Below, piece by piece: positions 40,976 to 50,083 of a stretch of 64,000 nt of DNA. Made by a program: the position numbers and the translations under genes. This DNA comes from an uncultured Chitinophagaceae bacterium. GTDB taxonomy: Bacteria; Bacteroidota; Bacteroidia; Chitinophagales; Chitinophagaceae. The notes under the pieces were generated by a model. That model was not told where the DNA came from. It searched no databases and worked only from the letters and a program-made list of their open reading frames with translations. Location of the stretch: NCBI GenBank assembly GCA_937873715.1, contig CALMYJ010000013.1:124001-188000 (forward strand), in the 5' to 3' direction. Position 1 is the stretch's first letter, and each line of letters starts with the position of its first letter.

Positions 40976-41691
40976 CCATCATACCTGCAATAGATATTAT
41001 CGGCGGCAAATGTGTGCGGCTTACAAAAGGCGATTATGCACAACAAAAAGTGTACAACGAACATCCGCTAGAAGTGGCAAAGGAGTTTGAAGATGCCGGT
41101 ATTACCCGCCTGCACATGGTTGACCTGGATGGCGCCAAAGCAGGCAATATTATCAATTTAAAAGTGCTGGAAACAGTAGCCACACAAACAAATCTTATCA
41201 TTGATTTTGGCGGGGGTATTAAAAAGCTTACTGATGTGGAAGCGGTATTTAATGCCGGTGCAGCCATTGCCACTATCGGCAGCCTTGCCGTAAAACAGCC
41301 CGAACTGCTGGAAGAATGGATACTGGAGTTTGGAGCATCAAAGTTTTTAATTGGCGCCGATGTGCTGGACGAAAAAGTAAAAATCAGCGGCTGGCTCGAG
41401 GATGGCGGTATTAACCTTTTTGATTTTATCGGTAAAATGATAGCTCTTGGCGTTACCAATATTTTTTGTACCGATATTGCTAAAGACGGCGCTATGCAAG
41501 GCCCTTCTGTAAACCTGTATAAAAGAATTTTAACGGAGCATCCCGAAATTAAATTAATTGCAAGCGGAGGTGTAAGCAAATTTGAAGATGTGTTGCTTTT
41601 AAAGGAAACCGGCTGCGCCGGTGCCATTATCGGTAAAGCTATTTATGAAGGCACTATCACGTTACAACAACTTTCAGCCATCAACCAATAA
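40972..41691 (+). CDS. hisA: ProFAR isomerase (HisA)
   Basis: TIM-barrel isomerase (239 residues) opening the ribose of ProFAR in step 4. The N-terminal catalytic Asp lies in [20 protein letters not shown]. The half-barrel phosphate sites are FGGGIKK and SGGVSKF, and the second catalytic Asp is in [14 protein letters not shown]. It overlaps the hisH stop by 4 bp and is followed by hisF after 11 bp. HisA and HisF are ancient duplicates, and both show the repeated half-barrel pattern here. Confidence 0.98.
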   Translation: MTIIPAIDIIGGKCVRLTKGDYAQQKVYNEHPLEVAKEFEDAGITRLHMVDLDGAKAGNIINLKVLETVATQTNLIIDFGGGIKKLTDVEAVFNAGAAIATIGSLAVKQPELLEEWILEFGASKFLIGADVLDEKVKISGWLEDGGINLFDFIGKMIALGVTNIFCTDIAKDGAMQGPSVNLYKRILTEHPEIKLIASGGVSKFEDVLLLKETGCAGAIIGKAIYEGTITLQQLSAINQ

Positions 41692-41702
41692 ATTTTTTCA
41701 AC

Positions 41703-42458
41703 TTGCTTTGTAAACGAATTATACCCTGCCTTGATATCAAAGACGGACGTACGGTAAAAGGCATCAACTTTGAAAGTATAAGAGATGCCGGCGACCCGGT
41801 GGAACTGGCTAAACTGTATTCCGAACAGGGAGCAGATGAATTGGTATTCCTGGATATTACGGCCACAGTGGAAAAAAGAAAAACCCTGGTGGAACTGGTA
41901 AAGCGTATTGCTGCCAATATCAACATACCCTTTACCGTTGGCGGAGGCATCAGTGCGGTGGAAAATGTGGAAGAGTTATTACAAAACGGCGCCGATAAAG
42001 TTTCTGTAAATACCGCAGCATTTAAAAATCCTCAACTGGTACAGGATTTAAGCAATGCCTTTGGCAGCCAGTGTGTGGTGCTGGCTATTGATACCAAAAA
42101 AGAAGCAGATGGTAACTGGTATGTGTATCTCAGTGGTGGCCGTACCAAAACCGATACGCTAACCATCGATTGGGCCCGCCAGGCAGTAGCGCTTGGTGCC
42201 GGTGAGATATTGCTTACTTCTATGAATAATGATGGTACAAAGGCTGGCTTTGCCCTCGATATTACCGGCCAGTTGGCTAACAGCTTACCCGTTCCTGTTA
42301 TTGCTTCCGGTGGTGCAGGTACCATGCAGCATTTTAAAGATGTATTTGAGCAGGCTAATGCCGATGCCGCACTGGCAGCCAGCATTTTTCATTATAAGGA
42401 AATTGGTATACCGGACTTAAAAAAATACCTGCAGCCATTTGTAACAATCCGCCGGTAA
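41703..42458 (+). CDS. hisF: Imidazole glycerol phosphate synthase, cyclase subunit
   Basis: TIM-barrel cyclase (251 residues) that with HisH makes imidazole glycerol phosphate and AICAR. Evidence: [20 protein letters not shown] (catalytic Asp11), [22 protein letters not shown] (second catalytic Asp) and [11 protein letters not shown]. The start is TTG at 41703; no ATG or GTG gives the conserved N-terminus. A 54-codon membrane ORF starts 3 bp after its stop, before hisIE. Confidence 0.97.
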   Translation: MLCKRIIPCLDIKDGRTVKGINFESIRDAGDPVELAKLYSEQGADELVFLDITATVEKRKTLVELVKRIAANINIPFTVGGGISAVENVEELLQNGADKVSVNTAAFKNPQLVQDLSNAFGSQCVVLAIDTKKEADGNWYVYLSGGRTKTDTLTIDWARQAVALGAGEILLTSMNNDGTKAGFALDITGQLANSLPVPVIASGGAGTMQHFKDVFEQANADAALAASIFHYKEIGIPDLKKYLQPFVTIRR

Positions 42459-42461
42459 ATC

Positions 42462-42626
42462 ATGATACAACTGGCTATTATATGCATCATTCTTGCCATT
42501 GCCGTATTTGCCTGGATGAAAAACAAAAACGACAACAGGCGTATTGAAAGGCATAACCGCATGCTGGAAAAGCAGCAGGAATTGCTGGAAAGGCTAAAAA
42601 ATAAAAACGAACAACATGATAATTGA
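42462..42626 (+). CDS. Small single-TM protein embedded in the his operon
   Basis: A 54-residue ORF not matching any family I know. It starts with ATG 3 bp after hisF and its TGA (42624-42626) overlaps the hisIE start (42616) by 11 bp. Residues 2-18 (IQLAIICIILAIAVFAW) form one TM segment. A basic linker MKNKNDNRRIERHN follows, then a charged amphipathic helix/coiled coil (MLEKQQELLERLKNKNEQ). The order suggests N-out/C-in topology with a cytosolic helix. Tight spacing on both sides implies translation coupled to hisF and hisIE. It could recruit His enzymes to the membrane or only aid translational coupling; no function is shown. Confidence 0.75.
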   Translation: MIQLAIICIILAIAVFAWMKNKNDNRRIERHNRMLEKQQELLERLKNKNEQHDN

Positions 42627-43209
42627 TTTTAAAAAATACCCCGATGGTCTTGTGCCGGCTATTGTACAGGATGTAGCAACGGGCAAAGTATTGATGCTTG
42701 GCTTTATGAATGAGGCTGCTTTGGCCAAAACGCAGGAACTGCAAAAAGTTACTTTCTTCAGCCGCAGTAAAAACAGGTTGTGGACAAAAGGAGAAGAGAG
42801 TGGCAACTATCTTTTATTGCAGGAAATAAAAGTGGATTGTGATAATGATACCTTGTTGATAAAAGTTAACCCAGTTGGCCCTGTATGCCATACCGGTGCC
42901 GATACCTGCTGGGATGAAAAAAACACCAGCGATAATTTTTTACTGCAATTGGAACAGGTAATCATAAATCGAAAAAATAACCCCTCCGAAAAATCGTACA
43001 CCAGTTCGCTTTTTGCCAAAGGCATCAATAAAGTGGCCCAAAAAGTAGGTGAAGAAGCGGTGGAACTGGTAATAGAAGCAAAAGATAATAACGACGATTT
43101 GTTTAAAAACGAAGCGGCAGATTTATTGTTTCATTACCTCATTTTGCTGCAGGCCAAGGGCTTTAGCTTACAGGATATTATTAACGTGTTGAAAGAAAGG
43201 CATAAATAA
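42616..43209 (+). CDS. hisIE: Phosphoribosyl-AMP cyclohydrolase / phosphoribosyl-ATP pyrophosphatase
   Basis: Bifunctional enzyme for steps 2 and 3. The N-terminal HisI domain (about 1-105) has LMLGFMNEAAL, FFSRSKNRLWTKGEESGN and the metal-binding cysteines in VDCDNDTLL and VCHTGADTCW. The C-terminal HisE domain (about 110-197) has SYTSSLFAKGINKVAQKVGEEAVELVIEA and NEAADLLFHYLILL. The 197-residue length is normal. It is the last gene of the operon and overlaps the small membrane ORF by 11 bp. I see no terminator after it; the downstream gene is convergent. Confidence 0.98.
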   Translation: MIIDFKKYPDGLVPAIVQDVATGKVLMLGFMNEAALAKTQELQKVTFFSRSKNRLWTKGEESGNYLLLQEIKVDCDNDTLLIKVNPVGPVCHTGADTCWDEKNTSDNFLLQLEQVIINRKNNPSEKSYTSSLFAKGINKVAQKVGEEAVELVIEAKDNNDDLFKNEAADLLFHYLILLQAKGFSLQDIINVLKERHK

Positions 43210-43266
43210 AGGCAGCATGCTTTTGATTAATTGTGCTGTTGTGCAACAATGTTCTTGTGCCTGTTA

Positions 43267-45150
43267 TTAAATATTTACAATAAGCACGGGTATCTTTAGC
43301 TCATGGCGTACAGCATTTACTGTTTCGCCATAAATAAAATCTTTAAGCCCGGTATGTCCGTGAGCACCTGCCACCAGTATATCTGCCTGCTGCGCTATGG
43401 CAATACGGGCAATTTCTTTTGCTCTTTCATTAAAGCCAAGAAAACCTTCTGCTGTTAAACCCCTTTGCTGCAGTTGCTGTATATACCATTCCATCCTTTC
43501 TTTATCCTGCCGGGTTTCATAATCATCGCTGTCGTCGCCATGCATTTTTGCCGTAGCACTTTCTACAATATGAATCAGCAGGTAATGTGTACCTGGCCTG
43601 CCCTGGCCAATGGCAAAGGCAAGCAGTTTTTTATCATTGTCCGAAAAATCAAGGGCGATGGCAATGCGGCCAAAATCTGGTACAACAATATCATCAAGCA
43701 GGTTTTTATCAGGATGTATCGCAATAGAGTCAGCTTTTTTTCTTTTGCTGATGATTGGAAACAGCAGGATATACAACAGCAGGAGTAAAAGCAGCACCCC
43801 GGCAATAAGAGTCGCTATTTTTGCCAGCATAGTTCCCTGTGTAAATACGGTTGTTGTTTCGTACAACAGCATTTTAATGTTCAGGTAAACCAATACGGAT
43901 GATATAATCCAGGCCGCAATTTTTGTGTAGTTGTTGATTACAAACCTGCCCATCTTTTGCTTATCGCTTACAAAATGTATCAGTGGGATAATAGCAAATC
44001 CCAATTGCAGGCTGAGTATCACCTGGCTTAATACCAGCAGGTTGTCTACCTCCTCTTCGCCAAAAATTTGTATTACAATTAAGGCAGGTACAATGGCCAG
44101 TAACCTTGTTAATAAGCGGCGTAGCCAGGGGTTGATACGCAGGCGCAAGTAGCCCTCCATCACTATCTGGCCGGCAAGTGTGCCGGTAACGGTACTGCTT
44201 TGCCCGGCGGCAATGAGTGCAATGGCAAAAAGCTTTGGTGCAATGGCACTGCCCAGCAGGGGAGCCAGCAACTGGTGGGCATCCTTTATGGCTGCCACTT
44301 CGGAATTGCCCGATTTAAAGAATACAGTAGCTGCTAATATCAATATGGCGGCATTTACCAAAAAGGCAATGTTTAGCGCCACTGCGCTATCAATCATATT
44401 AAATTTAATGGCCTGTCTTATGCCTTTTTCGGAGCGGTCAATTTTCCTGGTTTGCACTAATGAGGAGTGTAAATAAAGGTTGTGCGGCATTACCGTAGCG
44501 CCGATAATGCCAATGGCGATGTACAGCGCTTCTTCATTTTGCAGTCGGGGTATAAAGCCACTAAGCACCTCGGCCGGATGTGGTTTTGCCAGAACAATTT
44601 CGATAAGGAAACAAATGGCAACAATGGCCACCAGTGTAATGATAAATGCTTCCATTTTACGCATACCCAGCCTTTGCAGGTACAGCAATAAAAAAGTATC
44701 CAGCACTGTAATAGCCACGCCCCAATGCAGTGGCAGGCCGGTAAGCAGTTGTATGCCAATAGCCATACCCAGCACTTCTGCAAGGTCGGTGGCTGCAATG
44801 GCTATTTCGGCCAGTACATACAGGCAGTAGTTAACTATTTTGGGGTATGTTTCCCGGTTAGCCTGTGCAAGGTCGCGGCCACGCACTATGCCCAGTCTTG
44901 CCGAAAGGCCCTGCAGTAACAGGGCCATCAGGTTGCTCATCAGCAGTACCCATACCAGGCTGTAGCCAAATTTGCTGCCACCCTGCAGGTCGGTAGCCCA
45001 GTTGCCGGGATCCATATAGCCCACACTTACCAGATAGGCCGGCCCTACAAAGCTTAGTATGCGCCGCCAGCCCTTGCCCTTAGCAGTGGTGGTATCCACA
45101 CTTTGATGCACTTCGCTCAGGGAGGCATCGCTTTGTATTTTTTGTACCAT
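43267..45150 (-). CDS. Nramp divalent metal transporter fused to a UspA domain
   Basis: A 627-residue protein. Residues about 30-465 form an Nramp (MntH-type) H+-coupled Mn2+/Fe2+ transporter with about 11 TMs; the metal-site motifs are DPGN (47-50) and MPHN (about 218-221). Residues about 490-627 form a UspA-type nucleotide-binding domain (IAIALDFSDNDKK and the glycine loop GAHGHTGLKDFIYGET). Such fusions occur in Bacteroidota and suggest metal uptake is gated by an adenine nucleotide, but this is not shown. A DtxR/MntR-like palindrome lies 63 bp upstream of the start. The gene converges on hisIE with a 57-bp gap. Confidence 0.93.
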   Translation of the reverse strand: MVQKIQSDASLSEVHQSVDTTTAKGKGWRRILSFVGPAYLVSVGYMDPGNWATDLQGGSKFGYSLVWVLLMSNLMALLLQGLSARLGIVRGRDLAQANRETYPKIVNYCLYVLAEIAIAATDLAEVLGMAIGIQLLTGLPLHWGVAITVLDTFLLLYLQRLGMRKMEAFIITLVAIVAICFLIEIVLAKPHPAEVLSGFIPRLQNEEALYIAIGIIGATVMPHNLYLHSSLVQTRKIDRSEKGIRQAIKFNMIDSAVALNIAFLVNAAILILAATVFFKSGNSEVAAIKDAHQLLAPLLGSAIAPKLFAIALIAAGQSSTVTGTLAGQIVMEGYLRLRINPWLRRLLTRLLAIVPALIVIQIFGEEEVDNLLVLSQVILSLQLGFAIIPLIHFVSDKQKMGRFVINNYTKIAAWIISSVLVYLNIKMLLYETTTVFTQGTMLAKIATLIAGVLLLLLLLYILLFPIISKRKKADSIAIHPDKNLLDDIVVPDFGRIAIALDFSDNDKKLLAFAIGQGRPGTHYLLIHIVESATAKMHGDDSDDYETRQDKERMEWYIQQLQQRGLTAEGFLGFNERAKEIARIAIAQQADILVAGAHGHTGLKDFIYGETVNAVRHELKIPVLIVNI

Positions 45151-45526
45151 GTGGTAAAATGCAGGTTAAGGCAAAAAAGTAAATATGGAATTTAAAGCAA
45201 CTAATTTTATAATTAGGCAAACCTAAAAAAAATGCTGCTTAGCGCCAAAACTTGTTTCAATGCCGGGTTTGCAGGTATGCCGGGGCTGCCGTACATTTTT
45301 ATGGTAATAACAGTACTGGTTTATACTATTCATGGTATACCATCGTTTGTATGAAAAATCAATCAAGAGGGCATTTACCGATTATGCCGAAAGGAAAAAA
45401 TATTTTAATGTTATAACAAACATTTTTGCAAAAAGGCGTGTAATTCGTACACAATATTTTATTTTCACGCCCCGTTTTAAACTGAATTCAAAAAAAACAA
45501 ATCATTGAACTAAACATAATTGTGTT
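45151..45526. other. Divergent intergenic region upstream of Nramp and glucan phosphorylase genes
   Basis: 376 bp of A/T-rich DNA between two divergent genes. It holds the palindrome at 45213-45226 near the Nramp gene. Apart from that I see no gene, RNA or strong hairpin. Confidence 0.6.
45213..45226. promoter_or_regulatory. DtxR/MntR-like operator upstream of the Nramp gene
   Basis: TTAGGCAAACCTAA has perfect 5-bp half sites (TTAGG/CCTAA) and resembles operators of DtxR/MntR/IdeR-family metal repressors (family knowledge). It lies 63 bp upstream of a manganese/iron-type transporter, which fits metal-dependent repression. Confidence 0.5.
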
Positions 45527-47185
45527 ATGAGTTTTACAAATTTTAAAGTTCCCTATGCTGTTAATGAAAATTATAAAACCAAAACGGCTTATTTCTCTAT
45601 GGAGTTTGCCGTACATCAGCCACTAAAAATTTATAGTGGTGGTTTGGGGTTCCTGTCTGGCTCTCACATGCGTAGTGCTTATGAATTAAAACAAAACCTG
45701 GTGGGCATTGGCATTTTGTGGAAGTATGGATATTACGACCAGGCCCGTAATGCCGACCAAACCCTGCAGGTGCAGTGGAACGAAAAAATCTACAACTTCC
45801 TTGAAGATACAGGCATCAAATACCAGATAAAAATACATGACCACCCGGTATGGGTAAAGGCCTGGTACCTTAACCCCGAAACGTTCAAAACGGCACCCAT
45901 GTTTTTACTGAGTACCGATGTGCCCGAAAACGATTATGTATCGCAAACCATTACACATCGCCTTTATGATGGTAATGTAGCCACAAAAGTGGCGCAGTTT
46001 ATTTTGCTGGGTGTGGGCGGTGCTAAGTTGATGGATGAACTGAATTTTAATCCTGATGTATATCACCTTAACGAAGCGCACGGCTTTAGCGCTGCCTTTT
46101 ACCTGTACCAGAAATTCGGTAATCTTAAAGAAGTGAAAAAGCGCCTGGTATTTACCACACACACACCAGAAGAAGCCGGCAACGAAAAACATGATATTTT
46201 CCTTTGCGAAAAAATGAGTTATTTCTGCGGCATGCCTTTATCGGAGGTAAGAAAAGTTACCGGCATGCACGACGACCAGTTTAACCATTCACTGGCAGCA
46301 CTTCGCTTTGCCCGTATTGCTAATGGTGTATCGCAGTTGCATGGCGAGGTAAGCCGGAAAATGTGGGGTAAGTATGATGGTATCTGCGAAATAAAATCAA
46401 TTACCAACGCACAAAACTGGTTGTACTGGGCGGATAAACAACTGTACAAGGCCAAAGCTGAAAATAACGATGCCTGGTTCGACGACAGGAAATGGTTCCT
46501 TAAAAAAAGAGCCATGGATATTGTGGCCGACCAAACCGGAAAATTATTTAATCCCAATATTCTTACAATAGTATGGGCACGCCGCTTTGCCGGCTATAAA
46601 AGAGCTGAATTACTCACAAGGGATCAAAAGCGTTTTGATGCCTTGATGAAAAATAAAAAATACCCTGTACAAATCATCTGGGCCGGTAAGCCCTATCCAC
46701 TGGATTATCCTGCTATTAATGATTTTAACCACCTGGTACACCTAAGCAAGCAATATGATAATATGGCCGTATGTATCGGTTACGAACTTACCCTCAGCAA
46801 GCGACTGAAGCAGGCTGCTGATATATGGCTCAATAATCCACGAGTGCCCAGGGAAGCCAGTGGTACCAGTGGTATGACGGCAGCCATGAATGGTGCTGTA
46901 AACTTCAGCACACATGATGGCTGGATTTGCGAATTCATCAATCATGGCAACAACGGCTTTCTTGTACCACCGGTAGATTATGAGAACATGAACGTACATG
47001 ACCAGGATGAATACGATATGAATAAATTATACGATATACTGGAAAACGAAATACTGCCATTGTACTACGATAATAAAGACACCTGGCGGCATATAGTTAA
47101 AAATGGCATGAGTGATGTACAGGTTCAGTTTGACAGTAACCGTATGGCTCAGGAATATTATGAATTGTTGTACAATCAAAAATAA
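45527..47185 (+). CDS. GT35 alpha-glucan phosphorylase homologue, PLP lysine missing
   Basis: A 552-residue member of the alpha-glucan phosphorylase family (GT35, short bacterial type). Supporting segments are AYFSMEFAVHQPLKIYSGGLGFLSGSH, VFTTHTPEEAGNEKHD, IVWARRFAGYKRAELL and REASGTSGM. In phosphorylases the last motif continues with the lysine that binds pyridoxal phosphate (GTSGMK or GTSNMK); here it reads GTSGMTAAMNG, with Thr451 (ACG) at that position. Phosphorolysis needs PLP, so activity is doubtful unless the family uses another mechanism. It is a single gene, with a terminator 22 bp after the stop. The fold assignment is firm; the activity is not. Confidence 0.85.
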   Translation: MSFTNFKVPYAVNENYKTKTAYFSMEFAVHQPLKIYSGGLGFLSGSHMRSAYELKQNLVGIGILWKYGYYDQARNADQTLQVQWNEKIYNFLEDTGIKYQIKIHDHPVWVKAWYLNPETFKTAPMFLLSTDVPENDYVSQTITHRLYDGNVATKVAQFILLGVGGAKLMDELNFNPDVYHLNEAHGFSAAFYLYQKFGNLKEVKKRLVFTTHTPEEAGNEKHDIFLCEKMSYFCGMPLSEVRKVTGMHDDQFNHSLAALRFARIANGVSQLHGEVSRKMWGKYDGICEIKSITNAQNWLYWADKQLYKAKAENNDAWFDDRKWFLKKRAMDIVADQTGKLFNPNILTIVWARRFAGYKRAELLTRDQKRFDALMKNKKYPVQIIWAGKPYPLDYPAINDFNHLVHLSKQYDNMAVCIGYELTLSKRLKQAADIWLNNPRVPREASGTSGMTAAMNGAVNFSTHDGWICEFINHGNNGFLVPPVDYENMNVHDQDEYDMNKLYDILENEILPLYYDNKDTWRHIVKNGMSDVQVQFDSNRMAQEYYELLYNQK

Positions 47186-47206
47186 CCTGCGCAACTATGT
47201 TTATAC

Positions 47207-47235
47207 AACCGTGTTTGCAAAAACACGGTTTTTTT
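47207..47235 (+). terminator. Rho-independent terminator after the GT35 gene
   Basis: A perfect 10-bp stem (47207-47216 with 47221-47230) has a 4-nt loop and is followed by T residues to 47235. It shows that the next coding region must start further downstream. Confidence 0.88.
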
Positions 47236-47271
47236 GTGAACAGCAATCCCAGTTTTTTCGTTAATACCTGT

Positions 47272-48030
47272 ATGATGAAAATGCTGCTCCCGGTGTTTAT
47301 TCTCCTGCAAATTGTGGCCTGTAAAAAAGAACAGGCCATACCCGGAAATTTTTTGCCTGCCGATACCACCCTTATGGCAGGCGATACGGCCAACAGCAAT
47401 ACTGCTCCACCAGATACAACTGCAAAAACTTTTGATTACCTGGCTTTAGGCGATTCTTATACCATCGGTCAGTCGGTGCCGGTAAATGAGCGCTTTCCGA
47501 TGCAGCTTGCTGCATTATTAAAGCTGGAAAAAATCTATGTTAATGAGCCTGAAATTATTGCTCAAACAGGCTGGACAACACAAAACCTACTCAACCGCCT
47601 GAATGGCTCACCACCAGCAAAAAGAACCTACGATATTGTAACCCTGCTCATCGGTGTTAACAACCAGTTTCAAAACCGGCCGATACAGGAGTACAGCCAG
47701 CAGTTTACCCAACTGTTGCAAATGAGTATTGAGTATGCGGCCAATATTCGTCGCAGGGTGATAGTACTTTCCATACCCGATTACAGTGTAACGCCGTTTG
47801 CTGCAAGCTACAACCCGGCAAAAATTGCGGCAGAGATTGATGCGTTTAACCTGGTAAATAAAACTATTTCCGAAAGTTTTGGGGTTCAGTACCTCTATAT
47901 CACCGATGCCACAAGAAAAGCATCCACAGATTTAAGTTTGCTGGCAACCGATAAGTTGCATCCTTCCGGTAAAGCTTATGCCCAATGGGCAGCTATGCTG
48001 CTGCCAATGGTAAAGCAGGTATTGCAATAA
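47272..48030 (+). CDS. SGNH/GDSL hydrolase lipoprotein
   Basis: A predicted lipoprotein esterase of 252 residues. After MMKMLLPVFILLQIVAC comes a lipobox Cys, then a Thr/Asp-rich linker. The SGNH blocks are LALGDSYTIGQS (nucleophile Ser), TLLIGVNNQF (block III Asn) and DKLHPSGKAYAQW (catalytic Asp/His). The open frame extends upstream to 47197, but that part overlaps the terminator, so ATG 47272 (or 47275) is chosen. It is probably anchored in the outer or inner membrane and acts on acyl esters of envelope glycans or lipids. It starts the envelope cluster that runs to about 53 kb. Confidence 0.88.
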   Translation: MMKMLLPVFILLQIVACKKEQAIPGNFLPADTTLMAGDTANSNTAPPDTTAKTFDYLALGDSYTIGQSVPVNERFPMQLAALLKLEKIYVNEPEIIAQTGWTTQNLLNRLNGSPPAKRTYDIVTLLIGVNNQFQNRPIQEYSQQFTQLLQMSIEYAANIRRRVIVLSIPDYSVTPFAASYNPAKIAAEIDAFNLVNKTISESFGVQYLYITDATRKASTDLSLLATDKLHPSGKAYAQWAAMLLPMVKQVLQ

Positions 48031-48210
48031 TTTTTCATGCGCCATGTATAAAGCCTGTATTCTGGCCTGGTTGTTGCACCAGCAGCGCTGCTGCAGGAAC
48101 AGGGGGCAGCATAATACTAATGTTATAAAAATTAATTTCTGCAATTGCTTTATTCTTTACCTTCAATATGTTTTCATTTTCGATTGCCTTATTTCCAAAA
48201 TATTTGCCGT

Positions 48211-48693
48211 ATGAACCGATATAGCTTAAAGGCTGTGATGGTTTATTATATGCTTTGTTTTTGTGGAACTGTTTTTGCGCAAAATGCTGCATATATAAAA
48301 AGATACCGGCCACTGGCCGATTCCTTAAGTGAGGCCTATGGAATACCGGCAGCCGTTATTTTGGGAGTAGCAGTGGTGGAATCGTCGGGTGGTGCAGGGC
48401 GTACCGTTAAGCTGCTAAATAATCATTTTGGGATAGTGGGCCGTAATCAACTGATGAAAACAAAAAAAATTAAAACCCGGTATAAGCAATATTCGAATGC
48501 TACGGCTTCTTATATCGATTTTTGCAACCTGATGACCCGTAAAAGATTTTATAACAGGCTTAAAGGCAATAATAACTGGCAATTGTGGGTGCCCGCTATC
48601 AGCAAAAGCGGCTATTCCGAAGTGCCGGCAGTATGGCAACAACGGGTATCTGCAGTGATTAAAAAAAACAAACTTTATACTGCTATACAATAG
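48211..48693 (+). CDS. Glucosaminidase-domain (GH73-like) exported protein
   Basis: A 160-residue exported protein with signal peptide MNRYSLKAVMVYYMLCFCGTVFAQ and a glucosaminidase domain of the bacterial muramidase/GH73 type. The domain includes YGIPAAVILGVAVVESSGGAGRTVKLLNNHFGI (catalytic Glu in VVESSGG), YKQYSNATASYIDFCNLM and the C-terminal YSEVPAVWQQRV. It would cut N-acetylglucosamine linkages in peptidoglycan. ATG 48211 is chosen because the upstream extension has no signal character. It precedes a membrane-anchored SGNH protein by 9 bp. Confidence 0.87.
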   Translation: MNRYSLKAVMVYYMLCFCGTVFAQNAAYIKRYRPLADSLSEAYGIPAAVILGVAVVESSGGAGRTVKLLNNHFGIVGRNQLMKTKKIKTRYKQYSNATASYIDFCNLMTRKRFYNRLKGNNNWQLWVPAISKSGYSEVPAVWQQRVSAVIKKNKLYTAIQ

Positions 48694-48702
48694 TATCTCT
48701 GT

Positions 48703-50079
48703 ATGAACAGCAACCGGCGTATTGTGGTTTTTGTATTAAGCACCTGTATACTGTACCTGCTTTTTTCCCTTATTTTTTCACTGTTCCCGGCAAAGTGGCC
48801 ATCACTGCAGCGGATAAACCTGCTAAGTGATATTGTACTGCAGGATACCTTAAAGGTTCAAAGCAGTGCAGGTACGGAAACCGGGCAGGCTGTTGTTCCG
48901 GATACCCTAATAGCTGAGCCAGCTAAGCAGCCATTGAAAAATCTTTCACTGTATACCCTTCCGCATATTGTTACCAGCTTTAGTGCCGATACGGCACAAC
49001 CTGCATTACAACAGTTTTTACAAAAACTGGCAGCGCTTAAAAACGGCGATCAAAAGCAAATACGCATTGGCTACTTTGGCGATAGTATGATTGAAGGCGA
49101 TTTGCTTACGCAAACCTTTCGCAGGCTTTTCCAGGATTATTTTGGTGGCAGCGGCGCAGGCTTTGTGCCCATCAGTTGTCCCACTTCAAAAATCCGTCAA
49201 ACAGTTACCGACAATTATTCTGGCGGATGGCAGGAAGTGAATTTTAAGAGTAAGGGTAAAAAAGATAAACTCTTTTTATCCGGCTATCTTTTTACCGGCG
49301 AAAACGAATGGGTGGAAATGAGAGACCGTACCGTTAAAGAAAGCCCGGCACCGGTAGAAATGTACCTCTATTATGGTCATGCTGATGGCAGTATGCAGGT
49401 GCTGGTAAATGGGGTGCCATTAACAGTACCCGAGCAGCCCAACTTTGGAAAACTATTGCTAAAAAGAAATAAAGAACCTTATGTAAAACTGGTGAGCAGC
49501 GATGCCCGCCTGCCATTATACGGTATCAGCTTTGAAACCCCATCAGGTGTAATTGTAGATAATTTTTCTTTTCGTGGTATATCCGGTGTTGAATTTGGTG
49601 CTATTGATACCGCTTTTTTAAATGCAGTGGCACAGGAAAATAATTTTGACCTGATCATTTTTCAATACGGGGTGAATGTACTGTTTCGTCCCAACGATAC
49701 TAACTTCAACTGGTATGCCCGAATGTTAAAGCCCGTGGTTCAAAAAATGAAACGCTGTTTTCCCACAAGTGATATGTTGATTGTAAGCACTGCCGACAGG
49801 GCTTTTCGCTATGGAGATACCTATAAATCAGCTATTGGCATCGACTCGCTGGTACACACACAGGCGGTACTGGCTTACGAAACAGGTTGCTGTTTTTATA
49901 ACCAGTTTGCCACCATGGGCGGTCACAATTCTATTGTGGATTGGGCCAATGCCACACCGGCACTGGCTAATAAAGATTATGTACATCCCAATCACCGGGG
50001 GGCCGAGTTGCTGGCAGGGCATTTTTTCAATGCCATTATGAGGGATTATAATAAATACATTCACTACAATCGCAACTAA
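48703..50079 (+). CDS. Membrane-anchored SGNH-fold protein of the MBOAT cluster
   Basis: A 458-residue protein with an N-terminal anchor TM (about 8-28), a Thr-rich linker and a large SGNH domain. Its blocks are IGYFGDSMIEGD (nucleophile Ser), FQYGVNVLF (block III) and KDYVHPNHRG (catalytic Asp/His). An insertion of about 170 residues between blocks I and III is beta-rich (VEMYLYYGHADGSMQVLVNG), like the carbohydrate-binding insertion of peptidoglycan O-acetylesterase Ape1 (family knowledge). It is paralogous to the gene at 51707 (shared KLAALKNGD before block I). It sits 4 bp before an MBOAT gene, so it is probably its periplasmic acyltransferase or esterase partner. Confidence 0.85.
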   Translation: MNSNRRIVVFVLSTCILYLLFSLIFSLFPAKWPSLQRINLLSDIVLQDTLKVQSSAGTETGQAVVPDTLIAEPAKQPLKNLSLYTLPHIVTSFSADTAQPALQQFLQKLAALKNGDQKQIRIGYFGDSMIEGDLLTQTFRRLFQDYFGGSGAGFVPISCPTSKIRQTVTDNYSGGWQEVNFKSKGKKDKLFLSGYLFTGENEWVEMRDRTVKESPAPVEMYLYYGHADGSMQVLVNGVPLTVPEQPNFGKLLLKRNKEPYVKLVSSDARLPLYGISFETPSGVIVDNFSFRGISGVEFGAIDTAFLNAVAQENNFDLIIFQYGVNVLFRPNDTNFNWYARMLKPVVQKMKRCFPTSDMLIVSTADRAFRYGDTYKSAIGIDSLVHTQAVLAYETGCCFYNQFATMGGHNSIVDWANATPALANKDYVHPNHRGAELLAGHFFNAIMRDYNKYIHYNRN

Positions 50080-50083
50080 GTTT

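Noticed and set aside
47197-47271. Upstream extension of the SGNH lipoprotein
   Set aside because: It passes through the terminator of the preceding gene and would bury the lipoprotein signal.
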